DNA from: Alphaproteobacteria bacterium
GTDB taxonomy: Bacteria; Pseudomonadota; Alphaproteobacteria; CALKHQ01
Direction: 5' to 3'
Length of the DNA: 64,000 bases
NCBI GenBank assembly: GCA_041396705.1
Contig: JAWKYB010000003.1
Coordinates: forward strand, 124,001 to 188,000
Positions 8,312 to 18,300 of this stretch are shown piece after piece; within the stretch, counting starts at the first letter, position 1, and each line of letters begins with the position of its first letter. A program made the translations under genes and the position numbers. Below the pieces are notes generated by a model. The model was not told where the DNA came from. It saw nothing but the letters and a program-made list of their open reading frames with translations, and did not search any database.

Positions 8312-9070
8312 TTGGCTGGAAATGGTAGGATCGCCGTCGTCACCGGCGCGGGAACCGGCGTCGGCCGCGCCGTCGCGCTGGGCCTGCTGCGCAACGGCTA
8401 TTCGGTCGGGCTGGTCGGCCGCCGGACCGAGATGCTGGAGGAGACCGCCTCGCTAGCCGGCGCCGACGGCGCCCGGGCACTGGCGGTGCCGGCCGACGTC
8501 ACCGACGCTGCCGCGGTCCGCGCGCTGTTCGACACGGTCGTCGGCAAGTTCGGCCGGCTCGACCTGCTGTTCAACAACGCCGGCGCCGGCACGCCGCCGA
8601 TTCCGTTGGAGGAGCTGACGCTCGAGCAGTGGCAGGGCGTTGTCGACGTCAACCTGACCGCGGCCTTCCTCTGCACCCAGCAGGCGTTCCGCATCATGAA
8701 GGCGCAGAACCCGCGCGGCGGCCGCATCGTCAACAACGGCTCGATCTCCGCCCATACGCCGCGGCCGCATTCGGCGCCCTATACCGCGACCAAGCACGCC
8801 ATCACCGGCCTGACCAAGGCGGCCAACCTCGACGGCCGCGCCTTCGACATCTGCGTCGGCCAGATCGACATCGGCAACGCGCGCACCCCGATGACCGCGC
8901 GGATGGCGCAGGGCGTGCCGCAGGCCAACGGCACCATGGCGCCCGAGCCGGTGATCGATCCGGACCATGTCGCCAACGCGATCCTGTACATGGACAGCAT
9001 GCCCCTGGATGCCAATGTCCTGACATTGACGGTGATGGCGACGCAGATGCCGTTCGTCGGCCGCGGCTAG
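8312..9070 (+). CDS. Short-chain dehydrogenase/reductase
   Basis: 252 residues from a TTG at 8312, chosen because GCAGGAGGAAG lies just ahead of it and the fold starts immediately (GRIAVVTGAGTGVGRAVA). Cofactor loop TGAGTGVG, structural motif NNAG, catalytic Ser in NNGSISAHTP, and YTATKHA giving Tyr-x-x-x-Lys. These are the hallmarks of a classical NAD(P)-dependent SDR. It follows the sugar ABC transporter by about 50 bases on the same strand, so oxidation of the imported polyol or sugar is a fair guess. The C-terminus (VMATQMPFVGRG) is that of a group often labelled SDR family oxidoreductase without a known substrate. Confidence 0.88.
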   Translation: MAGNGRIAVVTGAGTGVGRAVALGLLRNGYSVGLVGRRTEMLEETASLAGADGARALAVPADVTDAAAVRALFDTVVGKFGRLDLLFNNAGAGTPPIPLEELTLEQWQGVVDVNLTAAFLCTQQAFRIMKAQNPRGGRIVNNGSISAHTPRPHSAPYTATKHAITGLTKAANLDGRAFDICVGQIDIGNARTPMTARMAQGVPQANGTMAPEPVIDPDHVANAILYMDSMPLDANVLTLTVMATQMPFVGRG

Positions 9071-9154
9071 GCCTGCAAGGCATTTGCGTGGCCGCGCCAA
9101 ACGGCCCCAAGAACTCGCGTTGCCGAATCAGGATGAATCGGTGACAATGTATAG

Positions 9155-9589
9155 ATGAGTGGCAAGAAACAGATTGCGGCGCTGCCTTTTGTCCTCGGCG
9201 AGCACGGCATCGAATTCTACCTGATCACCAGCCGCGAGACCGGTCGCTGGATCGTGCCCAAGGGCTGGCCCAAGAAAGGCCTGCGGCCGTGCGAGCTGGC
9301 CGAGCGGGAGGCTTTCGAGGAAGCCGGCCTGAAGGGGCGCATCGAGCGCAAGCCGAGCGGCCAGTTCAGCTATGTGAAGCGGCTGGAGGGCGGCAAGGAG
9401 ATCGTCTGCGTCGTCGCCGTCTACGCCATGCTGGTCGAGGAGCAGGCGACCAGCTGGCCGGAGAAAGGGCAGCGACAGGGCCGCTGGGCCGGGCGCGCCG
9501 AGGCGGTGCGGCTTATCAGCGACCCGGAGCTGGCGGCGCTGATCAAGCGCTATCAGCCGAGCGCGACGCTGACGAAAAAGGCGGCCTGA
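9155..9589 (+). CDS. NUDIX hydrolase, diphosphoinositol-polyphosphate-phosphatase-like
   Basis: 144 residues with the NUDIX core: WIVPKGWPKKG, then EREAFEEAGLKG supplying the metal-binding RE..EE..G helix. The first Glu of the textbook Gx5Ex7REuxEExGu box is replaced (Leu), which is common in this short alphaproteobacterial family. The enzyme should hydrolyse a nucleoside diphosphate linked to another moiety, or an inositol pyrophosphate-like substrate; which one is unknown. It is alone on the plus strand and converges with the epimerase gene; a hairpin overlaps its stop codon. Confidence 0.88.
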   Translation: MSGKKQIAALPFVLGEHGIEFYLITSRETGRWIVPKGWPKKGLRPCELAEREAFEEAGLKGRIERKPSGQFSYVKRLEGGKEIVCVVAVYAMLVEEQATSWPEKGQRQGRWAGRAEAVRLISDPELAALIKRYQPSATLTKKAA

Positions 9590-9597
9590 GCCGCCTT
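9575..9597 (-). terminator. Intrinsic terminator between convergent genes
   Basis: The perfect 8-base stem AAGGCGGC/GCCGCCTT with a CTGA loop overlaps the NUDIX stop. Read on the minus strand it is followed by TTTTT, so it ends transcription of the epimerase gene; on the plus strand the tail is only weakly T-rich. Confidence 0.7.
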
Positions 9598-9616
9598 CTG
9601 CCTCCCCGGCCGCCGC

Positions 9617-10468
9617 TCAGACGTGGTCGCGCCAACGGTGCTTCGGCTCGTAGCCGAGCATGCGCCTGGCCTTCTCGATCGACAGCAGCGTTTCGTTCGG
9701 GCCGAACTGGCGGTTGACCGGCACGCCCGGATAGACCTCGGCCAGCAGCTCGGCGTTGGGCCGGCTCATCACCGTGTCTGCGTTTGCGATGATGAAGTTC
9801 TCCGTGCCCTTCAGGTCGCACTCCAGCGCCAGCCGCACCGCCTGTGCCGCGTCGCGCGCGTCGATGTAGCCCCACAGGTTCCAGCAGCGGGCGCGCGGGT
9901 CGGCGTCGAAGGCCGGGAAGCGCGCATAGTCCTCCGGATCCATCACGTTGGAGAAGCGCAGGCCGACGATCTTCAGCTCGGGATCCCAGCGGCAGAACTG
10001 CTCCGCCATCGTCTCGCCCATCAGCTTCGACAGCGAATAGGCCGTCTCCGGCCGGGCCTTGTACTCTTCGTCGACCGGCACATAGGGCGGCGGCGTTTCG
10101 AACGGCAGGCCCTGCACTGTCTCGCTCGACGCCCACACCACGTTCTTGATCCCGAGCACGCGCGCCGCCTCGAACACGTTGTAGGTCGACACCGTGTTGG
10201 TCTCGAAGATTACGGCGTTCGGGGCCAGCCCCGGCGCACGGATCGCGGCCAGGTGCACGACCGCCTCCACCGTGGCCTTCAGCCGGTCGTCGATCGCCGA
10301 GAAGGCGGCGACGGTCTGGCCGTAGTCGGTCAGGTCGACCCGGCTGAACGTCCACGACGGGTCGGGCGGCGGCGCCAGGTCGACGGCAAGCACGTCATAG
10401 CCGTGCGCGATCAGGTCGCGAACGCAGGTGCGGCCGGCCTGGCCGCTGGCACCGGTGACGATGATCAT
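9617..10468 (-). CDS. NAD-dependent epimerase/dehydratase (extended SDR)
   Basis: 283 residues. Glycine loop TGASGQAG at the N-terminus, HLAAIRAPG, then the catalytic set: WASSETVQG and YSLSKLMGE (Tyr-x-x-x-Lys), and the substrate-side LRFSNVMDPEDY. This is the pattern of nucleotide-sugar epimerases and related uronate dehydrogenases. No partner pathway genes are adjacent, so the substrate is open. ATG at 10468 is taken because the fold begins at once (MIIVTGASG); upstream in-frame sequence is Arg-rich and not protein-like. Transcription probably ends at the hairpin 20 bases after its stop. Confidence 0.87.
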   Translation of the reverse strand: MIIVTGASGQAGRTCVRDLIAHGYDVLAVDLAPPPDPSWTFSRVDLTDYGQTVAAFSAIDDRLKATVEAVVHLAAIRAPGLAPNAVIFETNTVSTYNVFEAARVLGIKNVVWASSETVQGLPFETPPPYVPVDEEYKARPETAYSLSKLMGETMAEQFCRWDPELKIVGLRFSNVMDPEDYARFPAFDADPRARCWNLWGYIDARDAAQAVRLALECDLKGTENFIIANADTVMSRPNAELLAEVYPGVPVNRQFGPNETLLSIEKARRMLGYEPKHRWRDHV

Positions 10469-10647
10469 GGAGCGTTTCCTCGTGTTCGGTCGGTACGGGC
10501 GAGGGCGTCGGCGCCCCCGGCCAGGGTCGGCACGGCCGCAGCCGAACCCGCAGTGCAAGGGGAACCCGTCGCCGCAGCTCGCGGTGGCGCACCGGGCGAA
10601 CGGTCGCCACTCTAGCGATCATTCGGTCGCGCGCAAGCCGCGGCGGG

Positions 10648-10896
10648 TCAGAACTGCCGGGCCGCGACAACGAAGGCCGGCACCGCGGTCTCGCCGAGCG
10701 CGCGCACCGCCTCCAGCCGGTGCAGACCCTGCACCAGGACATAGCGGTCGCCGTCGCGGCGTACGCTGATCGGATTGGTCAGGCCGTGCTCCAGGATGTC
10801 CTCCGCCAGCGCATCGACCTTGCCGCCGTCGAGCGTGCCCTTGAACTTGGCGGGCACGTAGATGGCGGCGATCGGCACCGCGACGGCTTTCATCAT
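10648..10896 (-). CDS. Small ParB/sulfiredoxin-like domain protein
   Basis: About 82 residues, a single ParB/Srx-like domain: IYVPAKFKGTLDGGKVDALA, ILEHGLTNPISVRRDG, and the diagnostic QGLHRLEAVRALGETAVP, equivalent to the GxxRxxA turn of ParB. It has no helix-turn-helix, so it is not a plasmid or chromosome partitioning protein. Members of this superfamily bind nucleotides and some act as small kinases or sulfiredoxins; the activity here is unknown. ATG at 10896 follows AGGAGG at 5 bases (a second ATG three bases on is equally possible). It is transcribed away from the NMT1-type transporter. Confidence 0.75.
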   Translation of the reverse strand: MMKAVAVPIAAIYVPAKFKGTLDGGKVDALAEDILEHGLTNPISVRRDGDRYVLVQGLHRLEAVRALGETAVPAFVVAARQF

Positions 10897-11008
10897 GGCG
10901 ACCTCCTGTCCGGGCGTTGCGTCCATCCGGACCGCAATATCTGATGGCAACCGCGATTGCCGCGCCTATTCTAGGCGCGATGTCGGTCGCCAGGGGAGGA
11001 TGTTTGCG

Positions 11009-12055
11009 ATGACTGAGAATGCGCCGTTTCCGCTTCGCCCGCAGGGCCCGCGCACCAGCCGGCGCGGATTTCTTGGCGGTATGGCTGCCGGCACCGCGCT
11101 GTTGAGCGTCGGTCGCGTCGCCCGCGGCCAGACCACCGAGATGCAGGTGCAGTACGACTGGCTGATGAGCAACGGCCAGATCGGCGATGCGGTGGCGCAG
11201 ACCAACGGCTACTTCGCCGAGTACGGCCTGGACGTGACGTTCATCCCCGGCGGCCCCAACTCGGCGACCGTGCCGGCAGTCACCTCGCAGCAGGCGCTGA
11301 TGGGGCAGTTGTCGGACAGCGGCCAGGGTCTGCTCGCCGCCTCGGCGGGCGCGCCGATCAAGATGTTCGCCGCGGGCTTCCGCCAGTCGCCCTTCGCCTA
11401 TTTCTCGCTGCCGGCCAACCCGATCCATTCGGTGAAGGACATGGTGGGCAAGCGCATCGGCACCCAGCCAACCGCCCGCTTCGTGCTGGATGCGCTGCTG
11501 GCCAAGGAAGGTATCGACCCGGGCGATCTGGAGATCGTCACCGTCGGCTGGGATATGGGCCCGCTGGCCAACGGCCAGGTCGACGCGATCACCGCATGGG
11601 TCACCAACACCGCGGCCCTCTCGGTACTCGGCCCCGACCGCATCGCCCTGATGCAGTGGGATGCGGGGCTGCCGAGCTACGCCAACGCCTATTTCGCCAC
11701 CGACGAGGCGCTGGCCGAGCACGGCGAGGCCATCGCCAACTTCATCCGCGCTGTGGCCAAGGGCTGGGCCTGGATGCACGACCATCCGGCGGAGTCGGTC
11801 GACATTCTCGTCGACGCCTATCCCGAGCTCGACCGCGCCATCGAGCACGAGACCGTCGCCAAGATCGTCGAGCTGTCGTTCGATTCCGTGACCAGGGAGC
11901 ACGGCTGGGGCTGGTTCGAGCCGGCCGTGATCGGCGAGCAGATCGCCACCTACGAGTCGATCGGCCAGTTCACCGAGTCGGCTCCGACCGTCGACGGCTT
12001 CGTCTCGATGGCGATCCTGGAGGCGACTGCCGCGGATCGTGCCAAGCTCGGCTGA
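11009..12055 (+). CDS. NMT1/THI5-type ABC transporter substrate-binding protein
   Basis: 348 residues. The N-terminus has a twin-arginine signal, SRRGFLGGMAAGTALL, so the protein is exported folded. The mature part shows VQYDWLMSNGQIGDAVAQTN, GYFAEYGLDVTFIPGGPNS and GKRIGTQPTARFVLDALLAKEGI, the pattern of binding proteins for thiamine precursors, nitrate, sulfonates and aromatic compounds (SsuA/THI5-like). ATG 11009 has GGGGAGG nine bases ahead; an in-frame ATG at 11000 would sit directly on that site. The ATPase and permease of the same importer follow. Confidence 0.88.
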   Translation: MTENAPFPLRPQGPRTSRRGFLGGMAAGTALLSVGRVARGQTTEMQVQYDWLMSNGQIGDAVAQTNGYFAEYGLDVTFIPGGPNSATVPAVTSQQALMGQLSDSGQGLLAASAGAPIKMFAAGFRQSPFAYFSLPANPIHSVKDMVGKRIGTQPTARFVLDALLAKEGIDPGDLEIVTVGWDMGPLANGQVDAITAWVTNTAALSVLGPDRIALMQWDAGLPSYANAYFATDEALAEHGEAIANFIRAVAKGWAWMHDHPAESVDILVDAYPELDRAIEHETVAKIVELSFDSVTREHGWGWFEPAVIGEQIATYESIGQFTESAPTVDGFVSMAILEATAADRAKLG

Positions 12056-12843
12056 CGTCGGTCCTGCGCCGGCGACGGACGACGCCGTTCGCCTGAGCGG
12101 CGTCGACGTCGCCTTCACACGCGCGGCGGCGAGACCGTCGCCGCGCTGGCCGGCATCGACCTCGACGTGCCGGCCGGCGCGTTCGTCGCCCTGATCGGGC
12201 CGTCGGGCTGCGGCAAGTCGACCCTGCTGCGAGGTAGTCGCCGACCTGGTGCGCTGCGCGCCGGCAGCGCCGCGGTCTTCGGCCAGCCGCCCGCTGTCGC
12301 GCGGCGGCAGCGCGACGTCGCCTTCTGCTTCCAGGACGCGACGCTGTTCCCCTGGCGCAGCGCCATCGACAACGTCCGCCTGCCGTTGCAGGTCGGCGTG
12401 CGGCGGCCGCCGCAGCGCCGACGCCAGGATCGCTGCTGGCGCTGGTCGGGCTGGCCGACCGAGCCGGCGCGCTGCCGCGCGAGCTGTCCGGCGGCATGCG
12501 CCAGCGCGTCGCGATCGCCCGCGCCCTGGTCAGCCGGCCGAAGCTGCTGCTGATGGACGAGCCGTTCGGCGCGCTCGACGAGATCACCCGCGATCACCTC
12601 AACGACGAGTTGCTGCGCATCTGGCGCGAGACCGCGCCACCGTGCTGTTCGTCACCCACAGCATCGCCGAGGCGGCCTATCTGGCCGAGGAGGTGGTGGT
12701 GATGGCGGCACGCGCGGTCGGATCGTCGAGCGGGTCGATCCTGCAGGCGCTCCAAGCCCGGCAACGCGATCGACCGCGATTCGACCGATTTCCTCGAGGT
12801 GTCGGCCCGGTTGCGCCGGCTGCTGGCGCAGGCAGGCGCATGA
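12039..12843 (+). pseudogene. ABC transporter ATPase, SsuB/TauB-like, broken by about seven frameshifts
   Basis: All parts of a nitrate/sulfonate-type ATPase are present but in alternating frames. Likely GTG start at 12039 (overlapping the binding-protein stop), RLSGVDVAF; then GAFVALIGPSGCGKSTLLR (Walker A); FGQPPAVARRQRDVAF; FQDATLFPW (Q-loop); LSGGMRQRVAIARAL (signature); LLLMDEPFGALDE (Walker B); TVLFVTHSIAEAAYLAEE; and a tail ending in TGA at 12841-12843, overlapping the permease start as ATGA. Shifts fall near 12123, 12232, 12262, 12420, 12636, 12712 and 12755. Every motif is conserved, so sequence errors are more likely than decay. Confidence 0.85.
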
Positions 12844-13616
12844 ACGGCACTACCCGCACCCTGCTGCGCTGGGCGCTGCCCTGGATCGGCGGGTTGTCCG
12901 TCCTGGTCGCCTGGCATCTGATCATCGTTGTCTTCGACGTCAAGGAATTCGTCGCCCCGCGGCCTGACGCGGCCCTCATCAGCCTGTTCGACAAGGCGGC
13001 CGTCCTGCTGGAGAATTTCTGGCCGACGCTGATCGAGAGCGCCGCCGGCTTCCTGATCGGCAACCTGGTCGCGATCCTGCTCGCCATCGTCTTCGTCCAC
13101 TCAAGACGCTGGAGGCGATGTATTTCCCCGGTCGCGGTATTCTTCAACACCATCCCGATCCTCGCCCTGGCGCCGGTGCTGGTGCTGATCTTCGGTCTCG
13201 GCATGCTGCCGAAGATCGTGATCGCCGCGGTGATCTGCTTCTTCCCGACCCTGGTCAACGTGATCCGCGGCCTGGAGGCGGTGACGCGGCAGGAACTGGA
13301 ACTGATGCACGTGCTGAGCGCCAGCCGGGTGGAGGTGTTCTGGCGGCTGCGGGTGCCGCGCTCGCTGCCGTTCCTGTTCTCGGCCCTGCGCATTGCGGCG
13401 ACCACCAGCGTGATCGGCGCGATCGTCGGCGAATGGATCGGCGCCAGCAAGGGCCTGGGCGCCCTGATCATCCAGGCCACGTTCAACTACCAGTCGCCGC
13501 TGCTCTATGCGACGCTGTTCGTCTCGTCGGGGCTGTCGCTGGTCTACTTCGCGCTGGTGCTTCTGGCCGAGCGCTATTTCATGCGCTGGCACGACGGCCG
13601 CGGGCTGCCGGGATAG
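12840..13616 (+). CDS. ABC transporter permease, SsuC/TauC-like
   Basis: 258 residues with about six membrane spans and the family's coupling segment (ALRIAATTSVIGAIVGEWIG, preceded by the EAA-like LMHVLSASRVEVFWRLRVP). It is the membrane part of the NMT1-type importer. The start ATG at 12840 overlaps the ATPase stop. Residues ~88-98 (SRRWRRCIS) are out of frame: a missing base near 13101 and an extra base near 13131 cancel out, and the other frame reads KTLEAMYFP, which fits the family. The true protein should therefore differ from the literal translation in this short stretch. Confidence 0.88.
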   Translation: MNGTTRTLLRWALPWIGGLSVLVAWHLIIVVFDVKEFVAPRPDAALISLFDKAAVLLENFWPTLIESAAGFLIGNLVAILLAIVFVHSRRWRRCISPVAVFFNTIPILALAPVLVLIFGLGMLPKIVIAAVICFFPTLVNVIRGLEAVTRQELELMHVLSASRVEVFWRLRVPRSLPFLFSALRIAATTSVIGAIVGEWIGASKGLGALIIQATFNYQSPLLYATLFVSSGLSLVYFALVLLAERYFMRWHDGRGLPG

Positions 13617-13627
13617 GGAAGGGACTC

Positions 13628-14055
13628 ATGCTCGGAACCACGGAACGCATCTCCGACGTCTGCCTGGTCTGCCGCGACATCGACGCCATGATCGCGTTCT
13701 ACCGCGACCGGCTCGGCTTCCGGCTGCGGCGGCGGGCGGAAGGCTTCGCCGACTTCGCCTCGGCCGGGGTCACGCTGGCGCTGTGGGAGGCGCGGCATAT
13801 CGAGACCCATATCGGCATCGCCGCCGGGCCGCGCAGCGGCACGCACAAGGTGATGGTCGCGGTCGAGGTGGCGGACGCCGCCACGGTCGACGCCCGCTTC
13901 CGCGAAATCGACCAGGCGGGCGTCCGCACCCATGGCGCGCCGCAGGCTATCCGTGGAACGCCTATGCGTTCTACATCGTCGATCCGGAGGACAACCTGTG
14001 GGAGGTCTATGCGTGGCTGCGCCCGCCGGAAGACTACGAGACCTTCGCGGGCTGA
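13628..14055 (+). CDS. Glyoxalase/VOC-fold protein, one frameshift
   Basis: About 142 residues once a frameshift near 13948 is bridged. The first part (ISDVCLVCRDIDAMIAFYRD, RLGFRLRRRAEGF) is a beta-alpha-beta unit of the vicinal-oxygen-chelate fold; the second (YAFYIVDPEDNLWEVYAWL) carries the typical F..DPdGN..E strand with the metal-ligand Glu. ATG 13628 follows GGGAAGGGACTC. VOC proteins include glyoxalases, dioxygenases and resistance proteins; the exact role is unknown. It lies just behind the NMT1-type transporter and could act on the imported compound. Confidence 0.8.
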
Positions 14056-14253
14056 CGGGCGCGCACCCGCGCTGCAGGAGCACCGGCGTATTAACGTTCG
14101 CCTTGACGCCTTGCCGGTGCTAAGTACGCCCCGATTCCAGTTCAAGCGGATCGGACCTGGAACAGCGCGGTGCCTGCGCTGCTGCCGGCCGCGTCCGTCG
14201 CCCATGGCGGCGTCCGCCCGGCGCCGCCGCCGAAGCCAACGAGGAACACGACG

Positions 14254-15293
14254 ATGCCTAGCCCCTACATCGCGGCCGACAACCGCTACGAGCGCATGAC
14301 CTACAACCGCTGCGGGCGCAGCGGGCTGAAGCTGCCGGCGCTGTCGCTCGGCCTGTGGCACAATTTCGGCGGCGACGTGCCGTTCGAGCTGGGCCGCAGC
14401 CTGCTGCGCGCCGCGTTCGACAGCGGCATCACCCATTTCGACCTTGCCAACAACTACGGCCCGCCGCCGGGATCGGCGGAGGAGAATTTCGGCCGGCTGC
14501 TGAAGAGCGACTTCGCGCCCTATCGCGACGAGCTGATCGTTTCGACCAAGGCTGGCTATCTGATGTGGCCCGGCCTATGGCAGTTCGGCAGCCGCAAGTA
14601 CCTGCTGGCCAGCCTGGACCAGAGCCGGCGGATGGGTCTCGACTATGTCGACGTCTTCTACTCCCACCGCTATGACCCGAACACGCCGCTGGAGGAGACC
14701 ATGGGCGCGCTGGCCCAGGCCGTGCGGCAGGGCAAGGCGCTGTATGTCGGCCTGTCGTCCTATAACGCGAAGCGCACGCGCGAGGCTGCGAAGATACTGC
14801 GCGACCTCGGCGCGCCCTGCCTGATCCACCAGCCGAGCTATTCGATGATCAACCGCTGGGTCGAGGAGGACGGCCTGCTCGACGCACTCGACGAGGCATC
14901 GGCTCGATCGCCTTCACCCCGCTGGCCCAGGGCATGCTGACCGACAAGTATCTGAACGGCATCCCCGCCGACAGCCGCGCGGCCAAAGGCAAGTCGCTGC
15001 GCCAGGATTCCTCAGCGAGGACAACCTGGCCCGGATCCGAGCGCTCAACGACATCGCCGGCCGGCGCGGCCAGACGCTGGCGCAGATGGCGCTGGCCTGG
15101 GTACTGCGTGGCGGGCGGGTGACCACGGCGCTGATCGGGGCCAGCAAGCCGGAGCAGATCACCGGCTGCATGGGCGCGCTGGCCAATGCCGACTTCACCG
15201 ACGCCGAACTGGCCGAGATCGACCAGCATGCGGTCGAGGGCGGCGTCAATCCTGTGGGCGCTTTCGTCCGAGCGGCCGGGACCGGCACGCTAA
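14254..15293 (+). pseudogene. gpr: L-glyceraldehyde-3-phosphate reductase (YghZ-like aldo/keto reductase), three frameshifts
   Basis: Clear homologue of E. coli Gpr/YghZ: LPALSLGLWHNFG, ITHFDLANNYGPPPGSAEEN (Asp and Tyr of the AKR catalytic tetrad), STKAGYLMWPG (Lys), DVFYSHRYDPNTPLEET (His), IAFTPLAQGMLTDKYLNGIP, GASKPEQI and IDQHAVEGGVN. It would reduce methylglyoxal or L-glyceraldehyde-3-phosphate with NADPH. The frame breaks near 14893 (a GGG run probably read as GG), 15008 and 15251 (an extra C). With these repaired the protein ends LWALSSERPGPAR at TAA 15291-15293. All catalytic residues survive, so errors in sequence are likelier than a real pseudogene. Confidence 0.85.
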
Positions 15294-15386
15294 GGGCTGG
15301 CGCCCGGCTTCGGCGCGGCGCAGGCCTATAGTCGGCGCGTTGGGTCCGGCCGTGATCCCCGGGCCGGGTGGGGGGCGGTACGCGCA

Positions 15387-18300
15387 ATGGCGACCCGGTT
15401 TCGATATCGGGCAATGGCTTGCCGGGCTTGGCCTCGAAGGCCATGCGCCGGCTTTGCGAGCACCGGATCGACCGCAGCACCCTGCCGTTGCTGACCACCG
15501 ACGACCTGCGGGAGATCGGCGTCGCTGCGCGCTGGGCGATCGCCTGAAGCTGATGGCCGCCATCCGCGGCGCTGGAGGCAACGATGGCCGCGACGCGGCG
15601 GCGACCGGCCCGGATTCGGCGACCGGCGAGGGGGCATGGAGGGTCGCGGCGCGAGGTGACCGTGCTGTTCGCCGACATCGCGGGTTACACCGACCTCAGC
15701 AGTCGGCTCGACCCCGAGCGCATCCACGCGGTGCTGTCGGCCTATTTCGAGGCGGTCGACGGCATCATCGGCGGCCTGGGCGGCACCATCGACAAGCATG
15801 TCGGCGACTGCCGTGGCGCTGTTCGGGCGCCGGTCGCACAGCGACGACGTTGCCCGCGCCGTGGCCGCCGCGGCCCGCATCCACGAGGCGATGCCCGCGG
15901 TGTCGCAGGCATGCGGCCAGCCGATCCGGGCGCATGTCGGCATCGCCACCGGCGAGGTCATCGCGTCGCGCACCGGCGATCAGCGCCACCTGGAATACAC
16001 CGTCACCGGCGAGACGGTGAACCTGGCCTCCGCGCCTGACCGGGCTGGCCGGCGCCGGCGAGACGATCGTGTCCGATGGCGTGGCGCAGGCGCTGGGCGA
16101 CCGGCTGGTCGGCCAGGCGCTGAAGCCGCGACCGGTCAAGGGTCTGCCGCAACCGGTCGCGCTCTGGCGGTCGCGGACTCGCGGCCGCCCAGGCGCAGAG
16201 CGAGCGGCCGATGTTCGGGCGCCGCGGGCGCTGGCGCAGTGCTCGACCGCGTTGCGCTCGGCGCTGGCGGACAGCCGCGGCACGGCGATCTACGTGCGCG
16301 GCGAGGCCGGCATCGGCAAGTCGCGGCTCTTGCAGGCCGCGCTCGACGAGCCCGCGGTCTCGGCTGCCGTGCGCCGCTGCCGGTGTTCGACTTCGGCACC
16401 GGGCTGGAGAGCGATGCGCTACCCAGCGCTCCGCCAGTGCCCGTGCACGGCGACCGCGCGCCGACGCCGCCGGTCCTTGCCGCCAGGACCTGCTCGGCCT
16501 GCCGCTCGCGCCGGGAGGAGCGCGCGCTGCTGGATGCGATGACCGCGGCGGCGCGGGCGGCGGCGCGCGGTCGGAAGGCTGGTCGAACTCACCCTCGCCG
16601 CGGCGGCGGACAAGCCGCTTGCGATCGGTGTCGAGGATGTCCCACTGGGCCGACGGCGGCGTGCTTGCCGCAATCGACATGCTGGCGCGACGGGCACCGG
16701 CACCGGGCGCCACCGTGCTGATCGTCCGTCGCGGCCGGAGGAGGACCCTCTGGCGGACCGGCGCCTCGCGCTCGACGGGCTTTCGCTGCTGGTCATCACG
16801 CTCGGACCCCTGCGCGACGCCGATGCCGAGGCCTTCGCCGCGAGCCTGCTGGATCGGGCACAACGGTGGTCGCGGCCTGCGTGCGCCGCGCGGAGGGCAA
16901 CCCGCTGTTCCTGGAGCGGCTTGTGCGCCATGCCCGGTCCGGCGGCCTCGACGCCGCGATCCCCGGCACGATCCGCAGCGTGGTGCTGGCCCAGGCCGAC
17001 CGGCTCGCTGCCGACGACCGCGCCGCCGTGCGGGCCGCCGCCGTCCTCGGCGACCAGTTCTCGATCGACGGCGTCCGCCACCTGCTGCGCGCCCCGACTA
17101 TGCGCCCGACCGCCTGATCGGCGCGCGGTTGCTACGGCCCGACAAGGACATGCTGCAGTTCACCCACGCCCTGATCCGCGACAGCCTGTACTCCTCGATC
17201 CTGCATGCCGAGCGGCGCGCGCTGCACGGCCGCGCCGCGACCTGGTTCGCCGGCCGCGATGCCTCGCTGCACGCGGAGCATCTGGCCCGCGCGGAAGACC
17301 CGGCGGCCGTGGACGCCTTCGTCGCCGCGGCGCAGGCGCTCGCGCGCGACTACCGCCTGGAGGCGGCGCTCGACCGGATCCGGCGGGCTGCCGGGATTGC
17401 GGCGACTGCGTCGCAACGCTGCCGGCTGGCGATAGAGGAGGGCGCCCTGCTGCTCGAGCTCGGCACGCCGGGCGCGGCGGTCGAGGCCTACGACAGGGCG
17501 ATCGAAATCGCGCCCGACCCGCATGCGCTGGCTGCGGCGCAACTCGGCATGGCAGCGGTGCTGCGGCTGATCGAACGGGTCGACGAATCGCTGCCGCTGC
17601 TCGACGCCGCGCAGCCGGCGCTGGAGGAAGCCGGCGACCACAGGGCGATGGCCCGACTGGAACATCTGCGCGGTAACCTGCTGTTTCCCCGCGGGCGTCC
17701 GGTGGAATGCCGCCAGGCGCACGAGCGGGCGCTGGCGCACGCCCGCGCCTGTGCCGACGCGGAGCTTGAGGCGCGTGCGCTGGGCGGCCTCGGCGATGCC
17801 GCCTATGCCACCGGCCATTTCACGCGCAGCAGGGACCACTTCGCGGCCTGCATAGCGGCAGCGCGCGATGCCGGAATCGGCCGCGTCGACGTCGCCAACC
17901 GCCCGATGCTCGCGATCATCCACGCGATCGCCGGCGAGCCCGACCGGGCAATGGCCGAGGCGACGGCCGCGATCGCCGCCGCGACGGCGGCGCGGCAGCC
18001 GCGGGCGGAGATCATCGCCCACCACATCGCCATGATGGTGCACCTGTGGTGCCTGCGCCCCGACCGGGTCGCCGCGCATTTCGACCGGGCGGAGGCGCTG
18101 GCGACCCAGCTCGGCGCGCGGCGCTTCAAGGCGGAGAACCTGACCTTCATGGGCGAGGCATGCCGGCTCTCCGGCGACAATTCCCGCGCCCTGGCCCTGC
18201 TCGGCGAGGCGGTCGCGATCACCCGCGAGACCGGCACCGACTATGTCGGCGCCATGGTGCTCGGCTATCAGGCCCTGGCGGCGCACGGCCGGCCGGAGAT

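Noticed and set aside
5414..8394. Minus-strand open frames opposite the sugar permeases and ATPase
   Set aside because: Gln/His/Asp-rich shadow translations; the plus strand has full permease and ATPase motifs.
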